Assembly: GCA_964386405.1 (NCBI GenBank)
Contig: CAYLRW010000086.1
Coordinates: 1-5,871, forward strand
Origin: RZYP01 sp964386405
GTDB lineage: Bacteria; Bacillota; Negativicutes; Acidaminococcales; Acidaminococcaceae
Length of the DNA: 5,871 bases
Reading direction: 5' to 3'
The translations under genes and the position numbers were made by a program. Below the pieces are notes generated by a model that was not told the origin of the DNA, searched no databases, and was given only the letters and a program-made list of their open reading frames with translations. Below, piece by piece: positions 1 to 5,096 of the stretch (position 1 is its first letter; each line of letters opens with the position of its first letter).

Positions 1-35
1 AATATGTGTACTCGAACAACAAGCCCTATTTGCGT

Positions 36-55
36 TTAATTGGTAACTTGTAGGA
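36..55 (+). repeat. Direct repeat, copy 1 (20 bp)
   Basis: TTAATTGGTAACTTGTAGGA occurs here and again, identically, at 363-382, 327 bases downstream. Similarity extends leftwards through a shared CGT with one extra T in this copy. Read in frame 3 this copy would end a short open stretch with a TAG stop, whereas the second copy is not in an open frame. Possible roles are a regulator site, a recombination or insertion scar, or chance duplication; the sequence does not decide between them. Confidence 0.75.
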
Positions 56-60
56 CTAAT

Positions 61-97
61 GTCAAACGCAAGCGAAAATGTTTTTTTTGCGTGTGAC
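61..97. repeat. Imperfect inverted repeat (hairpin) with T8 tract
   Basis: Bases 61-77 pair with 81-97 around a 3-base loop (78-80): outer arms GTCA/TGAC, then ACGCAA/TTGCGT, then AAA/TTT, with two mismatches (65:93, 73:85) and two G-T wobbles. The eight-T run at 81-88 lies inside the 3' arm rather than after the stem, so this is not a standard intrinsic terminator on either strand. It may be the 3' structure of an upstream transcript or part of a small repeat element. Confidence 0.5.
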
Positions 98-189
98 GAA
101 AAAGGCAAGGATTAAAGAAGTGACGGGAGTTAAGTTTGAACCAATCGACTGCCAGCGCCTGCGCGCAGCACTAAGATTGATATTTCAAA

Positions 190-204
190 CTTATGCAGCA
201 TAAG
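190..204. repeat. Short perfect dyad
   Basis: CTTATGC and GCATAAG form perfect 7-bp arms around a single A at 197. The one-base centre makes it a poor RNA hairpin, so a dimeric protein-binding site is more plausible than a terminator. It is also why open stretches on both strands happen to end here in TAA. A second, shorter palindrome (CTGCGCGCAG) lies at 159-168. Confidence 0.4.
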
Positions 205-362
205 CAACCGAATAGGGCGCTTGTGGTGCCTTCCTCAGCGTTCGGCCGAATTTATTGCGGACGTTTAACGCGTGTGGAATGGTCCAGAGGAACTCTTCAA
301 TCCTTCCCCTATATATCCAAATCGCTTGTGCTTGCTTGACAATATCACTTGTAAGTTAGACG

Positions 363-382
363 TTAATTGGTAACTTGTAGGA
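363..382 (+). repeat. Direct repeat, copy 2 (20 bp), abutting the promoter
   Basis: This is an identical copy of the 20-mer at 36-55. It ends four bases before the -35 box of the ompH promoter, the place where an activator site or an upstream promoter element would sit. A related partial repeat ACTTGTA also occurs at 347-353, 26 bases upstream of the same word in this copy. Confidence 0.7.
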
Positions 383-386
383 ATAG

Positions 387-415
387 TTGAAAGATTTTGC
401 CAGTGCTGATATAAT
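387..415 (+). promoter_or_regulatory. Sigma-A-type promoter for the ompH cluster
   Basis: The -35 box TTGAAA (387-392) is followed by an exact 17-base spacer and a consensus -10 box TATAAT (410-415). A TG at 407-408, one base before the -10, makes it an extended -10 promoter. Transcription should start near 422, giving a leader of about 38 bases before the ATG at 460. It is the best promoter in the window and probably the main one for the downstream chaperone genes. Confidence 0.8.
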
Positions 416-459
416 TGTTAGGTGTACCAAAAATCCATTAGAAGAGAGTAGGGATAATC

Positions 460-942
460 ATGATGAGAAAATTAGCCGATAAAAAAACTGTTAAGCTTAT
501 TTCTTTGACAGTAGCGGCCGTTTTTGTTTTAAGCGTATTCGGCATGGCCTTTACGAAGAGCGGTTTTAGCGGAGTCGCTTCCGCAGCTGCAGCAGATTCT
601 GCAGTCGGTGTTGTAAATTATCAGATGTTGGTCGCACAAAGCCCTGACATGGCTGGCTACAGAACAGCTATGCAGCAGGAAGAGCAAAATGCCAAAACAG
701 ATTTTGATAATAATACTGCTAACATGAGCAATGAAGAAAAACAAAAATATGCAATGCAGTTGAAAGAACGTTTGGGCGATAAGCAAAAAGAACTTCTGGA
801 ACCAATTTATCAGAAGATAGATGCCGCTATCGAAAAAATAGCTAAGAAAAAAGGTCTGTCAATAGTAGTTGATAAAGGCTTCGTCGTATACGGTGGTGTA
901 GATATCACCGGTGAAGTAGGATCTTCCTTGAACGGTAAATAA
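460..942 (+). CDS. ompH: OmpH/Skp-family periplasmic chaperone (first of three paralogues)
   Basis: Skp/OmpH proteins are periplasmic chaperones that hold unfolded outer-membrane barrels on their way to the Bam complex. This 160-residue protein fits the family in size and layout. It has a basic start, a hydrophobic segment at about 13-31 and a likely signal peptidase site after Ala-Ser-Ala 40-42. Next comes the family's first strand (VGVVNYQ at 49-55), a charged helical coiled-coil region at about 58-135, and the closing strand motif GGVDIT at 145-150. The ribosome site AGGG at 450-453 serves ATG 460; ATG 463 is an alternative start that would drop one residue. The gene lies just behind the strong promoter and is followed by a terminator-like hairpin, so it may be expressed most strongly of the three. 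If the signal is not cleaved, it could instead be a membrane-anchored version. Confidence 0.85.
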   Translation: MMRKLADKKTVKLISLTVAAVFVLSVFGMAFTKSGFSGVASAAAADSAVGVVNYQMLVAQSPDMAGYRTAMQQEEQNAKTDFDNNTANMSNEEKQKYAMQLKERLGDKQKELLEPIYQKIDAAIEKIAKKKGLSIVVDKGFVVYGGVDITGEVGSSLNGK

Positions 943-956
943 TTAAACAGGTATCA

Positions 957-984
957 CCGGGCCGGTTAGCTGGCCCGGCTTTCT
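957..984 (+). terminator. Terminator-like hairpin between the first two ompH-type genes
   Basis: CCGGGCC (957-963) pairs perfectly with GGCCCGG (972-978) across an 8-base loop, followed by CTTTCT. The U tract is short, and the next gene starts only 22 bases on with no room for a clear promoter. Partial termination is therefore more likely than a full stop, lowering expression of the downstream lipoproteins relative to the first gene. Confidence 0.65.
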
Positions 985-1006
985 GTCGTCTAAGAGGAGG
1001 GGTATC

Positions 1007-1921
1007 ATGCGTTGGCTTGCTTACATCATATTGGTAGTTAGTCTGCTGTTATCGGCTTGCGGTACCTTTCCTAAAAATACTGACGAGCAGATAGCCGTGA
1101 TTGACTGGCAGAAGGCCTGCAGCGTTCATCCCCATTACGAAGCTTTGCAGAAAGCTAAAGCTGACCTCGATGCAGCCATTAAGTTTCGCAATGAACAGGC
1201 TGAACAAGGCAAGAAACAGATTGTCTTATTAAATAAACTGGTTGAAATCAAGCAAAGCGGCAAGCAAAGTTATTTGGCTGCTGATTTTGCAACAAGGATG
1301 GCAGAACGCGAGGCACAAGAACATGAAAAACTTGCTTCAGATGCAAAATCTGCCAAACAGGCTGCTGATGAGATCATAGTGCCTGAACAGGAAAAAATTC
1401 TGGAAACCAATCGCTTGGCTATCTTGAATTTGCGTTTAAAGCTGGAAAATGTCAAACTCACACCAGAAGAGAGAAGCGGACTGGAACAGGAACTGACGGC
1501 GGCTTTGAACAAACAGTATGTTGAACTTAGTGCCCTGGAAAAGAAACGCCAGACGATAATCAGCGAAAAACTTGCAGCTCAAAAGGTATCAAGCAGAGAA
1601 AACATGCTTGCCTATGCCGCAGAACTTAAAACAACTATGTTTGGCGAACAAGATATCATGGCGAAAAACGATGATGAAAAACTGGGACAAGGACCCAAAG
1701 AATTAGCAAAGCTGATTGCTTCTCTGGACAAACAGGTTGAAATAAAACAAAGAAATTATGATCGCCTGCGTAGTGAAATCGATGCTGATGTGCAAAGTGC
1801 TTTGCTCAAAGTTTTAAATGGCAGGAAAGACATCCTGGTAGTAAAAAAACCTTTGGTTAACTTGACTGCTGTCGATTTTACAGAGCAAGTTTGCACAGAG
1901 CTGAAAACAATAAAAAATTGA
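1007..1921 (+). CDS. Large OmpH/Skp-like lipoprotein with long coiled coil
   Basis: This 304-residue protein starts with a short basic and hydrophobic signal ending in the lipobox LSAC, with Cys18 the expected lipidated residue. Gly at +2 would favour outer-membrane sorting if the classic Lol rule applies. The first strand motif of the OmpH family follows (IAVIDWQ at 29-35), and the last part carries the closing pattern (DILVVKK, then AVDFT at 288-292). Between them lies about 240 residues rich in Lys, Glu, Gln and Ala, surely helical and probably coiled coil, so it is roughly twice the usual family length. The phrase VEIKQ appears twice, near residues 79 and 244, hinting at internal duplication. 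A full AGGAGG site at 995-1000 fixes the start. It is probably a lipid-anchored chaperone or a periplasm-spanning spacer; the exact role is unknown. Confidence 0.75.
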   Translation: MRWLAYIILVVSLLLSACGTFPKNTDEQIAVIDWQKACSVHPHYEALQKAKADLDAAIKFRNEQAEQGKKQIVLLNKLVEIKQSGKQSYLAADFATRMAEREAQEHEKLASDAKSAKQAADEIIVPEQEKILETNRLAILNLRLKLENVKLTPEERSGLEQELTAALNKQYVELSALEKKRQTIISEKLAAQKVSSRENMLAYAAELKTTMFGEQDIMAKNDDEKLGQGPKELAKLIASLDKQVEIKQRNYDRLRSEIDADVQSALLKVLNGRKDILVVKKPLVNLTAVDFTEQVCTELKTIKN

Positions 1922-1944
1922 TAAGAGTAAAGAGGGAATAGTTA

Positions 1945-2355
1945 ATGAAAAAGTATTTGGTAGTTGTATTAATGTTGTTATTTGCACTTACGGCTCTTGG
2001 CTGCGGCGGCCGCAACACTGCTTTTGGCGTTGTAGATATGCAGAGAATTGAAGCGGAAAGCTCCGTTTACAAAGATATTAAAGATGATATAATGACTAAG
2101 GCTAAAACTGCACAAGATGAAATGATGAAAGCTTCCGAAGGAAAATCTGCGGAAGAAACACAAAAAATAATGCAGGATAAATCAGCAGAAATGCAATTAG
2201 TACAGACTGAAGCTCAGAATAAACTAAAAGCAAGCTTCAACAATGCCTTGAACCAAGTTGCCAAGGATAAAAACTTGGGAGCAATCCTTATTAAGGATGC
2301 CGTACCGCAAGGTGGCGTCGATGTTACTGATGATGTTCTTAAAAATATGAAATAA
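1945..2355 (+). CDS. Small OmpH/Skp-like lipoprotein
   Basis: This 136-residue protein has a signal peptide ending in the lipobox ALGC, with Cys20 the expected lipidated residue and Gly-Gly after it. It then shows the compact OmpH layout: first strand FGVVDMQ at 27-33, a charged helical arm region at about 38-108, and a closing strand with GGVDVT at 123-128, nearly matching GGVDIT of the first paralogue. The ribosome site AGAGGGA (1931-1937) lies seven bases before ATG. The gap to the preceding gene is 23 bases and contains no terminator, so the two lipoprotein genes are cotranscribed. Skp is normally soluble; a lipid anchor would keep this version at a membrane. Assignment to the family is firm on motif layout, but client proteins and membrane location are inferred. 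Confidence 0.82.
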   Translation: MKKYLVVVLMLLFALTALGCGGRNTAFGVVDMQRIEAESSVYKDIKDDIMTKAKTAQDEMMKASEGKSAEETQKIMQDKSAEMQLVQTEAQNKLKASFNNALNQVAKDKNLGAILIKDAVPQGGVDVTDDVLKNMK

Positions 2356-2367
2356 GCTATGTTTGTT

Positions 2368-2396
2368 GGGCGGGCTTATGCGTCCGCCCTTCTTTC
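2368..2396 (+). terminator. Terminator-like hairpin after the ompH-type genes
   Basis: GGGCGG (2368-2373) pairs with CCGCCC (2384-2389), extended inwards by a G-U and a C-G pair to leave a 6-base loop. TTCTTTC follows. It sits 12 bases after the third ompH-type stop codon and looks like an intrinsic terminator of moderate strength. No convincing promoter follows it, so some read-through into lpxD is likely. Confidence 0.7.
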
Positions 2397-2408
2397 ATAA
2401 ATTGTCAG

Positions 2409-2460
2409 GGATTGCAAGCGCAGACCTAAGAAAAATTTCTTAGGTGTTCGTTTTCAATCC
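2409..2460. repeat. Symmetric 52-nt imperfect hairpin upstream of lpxD
   Basis: Bases 2409-2433 pair with 2436-2460 in strict register around two central A's: outer GGATTG/CAATCC, middle AAGCG/CGTTT (with one wobble), inner ACCTAAGAAA/TTTCTTAGGT. Only three of 25 positions mismatch (2415:2454, 2421:2448, 2423:2446). Pairing stops abruptly beyond both ends. There is no U tract directly after the stem, so it is not an ordinary terminator. It could be an mRNA stabilising or regulatory leader for lpxD, a processing site, or a miniature palindromic repeat element. Confidence 0.7.
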
Positions 2461-2495
2461 AGTGCAGCTAACTTCGCAATCGGGAGGATTATTAC

Positions 2496-3521
2496 ATGGA
2501 AAAAACATTACAAGAATTAGCCGTTTTTCTTAAGGGAAAACTGGAAACGACGACACCGCAAATGACCATTACAGGGGTAAATGGTCTGGAGGAAGCAGCG
2601 GCTTCCGACATTTCGTTTGCTGTGCCGCCGCATATTGAAGCAGCAGCAGCATCAGGAGCAGGAGCTCTTGTACTGCCGCTGGATGCCCCTTTTAGCGGTA
2701 AACCTGTGATCCGTGTAGCTAATCCCCGTTTGGCTTTTGCACGTCTGCTGGATTTGTTCAGGAGACCTGAAGATGTCGAACGCGTGATCAGTCCTTTTGC
2801 TTGTATCGCACCGACGGCTAAAATAGGTTCCAACGTAGCTGTTTTACCATTTGCCGTTGTCGACAGCGAAGCTGTGATAGGTGATAATAGCGTAATTTAT
2901 CCTCATGCCTATATTGGCAGACAGGCCAAAATAGGCCAGGACTGCAAGATATATCCTAATGTTACGATTCGTGAAGGCTGCGAACTCGGTAACCGTGTAA
3001 TTATCCAATCCGGTGCGGTCATTGGCGGCGATGGTTTTGGTTATATTACCGAGCAAGGCAAGCACAGCAAGGTTTTGCAGGTTGGTAATGTGGTTCTTGG
3101 TGATGATGTCGAGATCGGCAACAATACCTGTATTGACAGGGCCACGGCGGGCAGCACTATAGTTGGTGCAGGTACCAAAATTGATAATCTTGTACATCTT
3201 GGCCATAATGACGTCCTGGGTGAAAACTGTCTGGTTGTTGCACAGGTTGGCTTATCAGGCAGTATAACTGCTGGAAATAATGTTACATTTGCTGGTCAGG
3301 TCGGCAGCGTAGGTCATATCAAAATCGGCGATAATTGTGTTTTTGCAGCCCGTTCGGGCCTGACGTCCGATGTACCATCCAATTCTTTTTATGCGGGTTT
3401 TCCGGCAGTTCCGCATAGGGAATGGCTGAAGCAGGAAGCTACTTTGCGGAATGTCAGCAAATTGGTGAAAAAGGTCAAAGAACTGGAAAAAGCTTTGGCT
3501 GCCATACAAGATAAAGACTAA
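2496..3521 (+). CDS. lpxD: UDP-3-O-acylglucosamine N-acyltransferase LpxD
   Basis: LpxD adds an R-3-hydroxyacyl chain from acyl carrier protein to the 2-amino group of UDP-3-O-acylglucosamine, the third step of lipid A synthesis, in the cytoplasm as a homotrimer. The 341 residues match the family length. An N-terminal uridine-binding domain (about 1-100) includes the expected FAVPPH segment. A left-handed beta-helix of hexapeptide repeats runs from about 101 to 290 (for example IGDNSVIYPHAYIG and IGGDGFGY at 176-183). A C-terminal helix follows (about 308-341). His237 in LGHN corresponds to the catalytic His of the E. coli enzyme, and His274 in VGHIKIG to its second conserved His. GGGAGG at 2482-2487 supports ATG 2496. 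It is the first gene of the lipid A run and follows the 52-nt hairpin. Confidence 0.97.
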   Translation: MEKTLQELAVFLKGKLETTTPQMTITGVNGLEEAAASDISFAVPPHIEAAAASGAGALVLPLDAPFSGKPVIRVANPRLAFARLLDLFRRPEDVERVISPFACIAPTAKIGSNVAVLPFAVVDSEAVIGDNSVIYPHAYIGRQAKIGQDCKIYPNVTIREGCELGNRVIIQSGAVIGGDGFGYITEQGKHSKVLQVGNVVLGDDVEIGNNTCIDRATAGSTIVGAGTKIDNLVHLGHNDVLGENCLVVAQVGLSGSITAGNNVTFAGQVGSVGHIKIGDNCVFAARSGLTSDVPSNSFYAGFPAVPHREWLKQEATLRNVSKLVKKVKELEKALAAIQDKD

Positions 3522-3560
3522 TACTTAGCAAATTACGATATAATTACTAGGAGTGTATTT

Positions 3561-4175
3561 ATGAAAAAAAATATCTTTACAGCAATCCTTATGAGTTCAT
3601 TAGTGGCATTACCTTTAGCTTGCGAAGCAAGAACCTTAGCCAGCGGTACTTCCGGCGTTATTAATACGCCTTCAGCATATGTGCGTTCGATGGGGCACGC
3701 TGCTGTCACTTATCAATATACCGAAGACTACAACGTCATTGCAGGTAACGTAGCAGTAATGCCTGGCCTGGAAGTTGCCTATAGCAGATGGTCACCGGAT
3801 GAAGCTGACGATTTTAATATGTACAGTGCAAAATTCATGATTTTGCCGGAAACTGTGGCAACTCCAGCAATAGCTGTCGGTATTGAAGATGCGACAGACG
3901 AGAGGGACCGCAGCGGCTACGCGGTCATCAGTAAAGCTGGCCCATGGGGCCTTAAGATTCATGCAGGAACAGGAACAGGTCGTTTCCGCGACGGCTTTGT
4001 CGGCTTGGAGAAACAGTTCAAGGTCAATAGCAAATCTTTGAACCTGGGACTCGCAGCTGAGTATGACGGAGATGATTTTAACTATGGTATGTTCGTTCCG
4101 GTTGGTAAACTGATGCAGGCTGAAGTGGGCGTACGTGATGATAAGTTCTATGCAGGGGTACATGGAACTTTCTAA
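3561..4175 (+). CDS. Small predicted outer-membrane beta-barrel protein, YjbH-like N-terminus
   Basis: This 204-residue protein has a signal peptide (hydrophobic at about 5-20, likely cut after Cys-Glu-Ala 21-23). It then shows GTSGVINTPSA at 29-39, closely resembling the opening motif of the YjbH/YbjH group of outer-membrane proteins linked to exopolysaccharide. The rest alternates polar and hydrophobic residues as in amphipathic beta strands, rich in Gly, Tyr and Phe, and ends in Phe, as many Bam substrates do. At 204 residues it is far shorter than enterobacterial YjbH (around 700), so it would be a small barrel or a partial version. AGGAG at 3549-3553 supports the start. Its place between lpxD and the acyltransferase suggests a role in LPS or envelope assembly. 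A perfect TATAAT at 3539-3544 lacks a good -35 box. Family assignment rests on one motif. Confidence 0.6.
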   Translation: MKKNIFTAILMSSLVALPLACEARTLASGTSGVINTPSAYVRSMGHAAVTYQYTEDYNVIAGNVAVMPGLEVAYSRWSPDEADDFNMYSAKFMILPETVATPAIAVGIEDATDERDRSGYAVISKAGPWGLKIHAGTGTGRFRDGFVGLEKQFKVNSKSLNLGLAAEYDGDDFNYGMFVPVGKLMQAEVGVRDDKFYAGVHGTF

Positions 4176-4194
4176 TCAGGAAAGGATGTAACTG

Positions 4195-5094
4195 ATGCTC
4201 GGATATTGGGCAATGAAGGCTTTGAGCTGGATGCTCTGCCATTCACCTAAATTTATAAGAAAAATATTTGCCAGCTTCCTTGGCAGTGTTGCCTGGGCAG
4301 TTACTCCTGCCTGGCGCAAGACTATGGCTGTAGAAAATATCAAAGATTGTCTGGGTGTGCCGGAAGAAAGGGCCAAAGAAATTGCAGAAGCCAGTGTCCG
4401 ACGTTTTGGACGTATGCTGGTTGAAGTACTGCGCTTTCCGACATTGACCCCAGAGAACTTCAGAAAAAGCGTGAATATAGAGGGCACGGAATATCTGGAG
4501 GCGGCATTTAAACAAGATAAAGGCGTCATTCTTTGCACAGGGCATTACGGGAACTGGGAACTCTTAGGTGCTTCGGTAGCGCTTCTTGGTTATCCTATTT
4601 TGTCGATTGCACGTAAGCAGAATAATAGCGCGATGGATGATTTTATTAATGAATACCGGGAGCTTACCGGTCAAAAAATTACTTACAATCGCGGCGAAAA
4701 CAGTATGCTTGCCATTAACAGGATCATTAAAGATAAAAAAATCCTTGGTGTCCTTTATGATCAGGATACAGGGGCTGATGGTATGGAAGTACTTTTCTTT
4801 GGTAAACCGTCAATGGCACCTACGGGGGCAGCACTTTTGTCACGCATTCATGGTGCGCCTATGCTGCCGCTTTTCATTCACAATGAAGACGATGAAAAAT
4901 TTACCATCAAGATCCATCCACCACTTTACACTAAGAAAACGACTGATCGTCTGCAGGATTTGCGTAAGCCGACGGAAGAATTGATGCTGATTGCGGAGCA
5001 CGAGATAATCAGCGATCCGAGCATGTGGTTTTGGGTTCACGATCGCTGGAAAGACGGTAAGAAAAAATATAAAGGGAAAAAAGGGGAGAACTGA
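4195..5094 (+). CDS. lpxL: Lipid A late acyltransferase, LpxL/HtrB family
   Basis: Members of this family sit on the inner face of the cytoplasmic membrane and move an acyl chain, usually from acyl carrier protein, onto a lipid A precursor. The 299 residues match the usual length of about 300. The N-terminus carries a hydrophobic anchor region (about 24-38). The catalytic HX4E motif is His117-Tyr-Gly-Asn-Trp-Glu122. Further family blocks are ARKQNN at 139-144, LYDQDTG near 187-193, FFGKPSMAPTGAA at about 201-213, and the C-terminal PSMWFWVHDRWK at 275-286. AGGAAAGGA (4178-4186) precedes ATG 4195; the earlier in-frame ATG at 4186 is followed at once by TAA and cannot be the start. The gene follows the barrel gene by 19 bases and lies two bases before lpxC. 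The exact acyl donor and position (LpxL- or LpxM-like) cannot be read from sequence; another phospholipid-type substrate is less likely given the neighbours. Confidence 0.9.
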   Translation: MLGYWAMKALSWMLCHSPKFIRKIFASFLGSVAWAVTPAWRKTMAVENIKDCLGVPEERAKEIAEASVRRFGRMLVEVLRFPTLTPENFRKSVNIEGTEYLEAAFKQDKGVILCTGHYGNWELLGASVALLGYPILSIARKQNNSAMDDFINEYRELTGQKITYNRGENSMLAINRIIKDKKILGVLYDQDTGADGMEVLFFGKPSMAPTGAALLSRIHGAPMLPLFIHNEDDEKFTIKIHPPLYTKKTTDRLQDLRKPTEELMLIAEHEIISDPSMWFWVHDRWKDGKKKYKGKKGEN

Positions 5095-5096
5095 CG

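Larger units (their letters stand above)
1..459. other. Gene-poor upstream region with repeats and the cluster promoter
   Basis: I find no convincing gene here. An open stretch enters from the left edge in frame 3 and stops at TAG 51-53; it could be the last 16 codons of a preceding gene, but the other two frames also stay open for 12 to 14 codons, so this is not distinguishable from chance. Short open stretches also occur at 59-115 (18 codons, weak AGGA nearby), 78-203 (41 codons) and 193-339 (48 codons) on the + strand, and 191-355 on the - strand with no ATG, GTG or TTG start. None has a convincing ribosome site or recognisable family. The region does hold a direct repeat, an imperfect hairpin, a short dyad and a strong promoter, listed separately. 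No tRNA, rRNA or CRISPR pattern was seen. Confidence 0.6.

Noticed and set aside
336..341. Perfect TTGACA as a second -35 box for the ompH cluster
   Set aside because: No acceptable -10 box lies 16-18 bases downstream; the nearest AT-rich hexamer needs about a 20-base spacer.
529..786. Minus-strand open frame opposite the first ompH gene
   Set aside because: It lies wholly antisense to a gene with a clear family layout, has no ribosome site and reads as low-complexity Cys/Phe/Ile-rich protein. Other antisense frames at 1270-1512, 1978-2163, 2492-2833, 2844-3206, 3255-3509, 3792-4163, 4176-4545, 4840-5040, 5138-5365, 5493-5693 and 5609-5818 were dropped for the same reason.
2402..2432. Promoter for lpxD (TTGTCA with a downstream TAAGAA)
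   Set aside because: The spacer is 19 bases and the -10 match is only three of six, and it falls inside the hairpin; not strong enough to list.
3539..3544. Perfect TATAAT as an internal promoter for the barrel gene
   Set aside because: There is no good -35 box at the right distance and no TG extension; it overlaps the short AT-rich gap and may be chance. Noted in the gene entry only.
3612..3623. Lipobox in the barrel protein (LPLAC, Cys21)
   Set aside because: Position -3 is Pro rather than Leu/Val/Ile, and a signal peptidase I site follows directly; a beta-barrel fits better than a lipoprotein.
4186..4191. Earlier ATG for the acyltransferase
   Set aside because: It is in frame but followed immediately by TAA, so it could only be a one-codon ORF; the real start is ATG 4195.
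4586..4984. Plus-strand 132-codon open frame inside the acyltransferase gene
   Set aside because: It is an out-of-frame shadow of a gene whose conserved motifs run through the whole region in the other frame.
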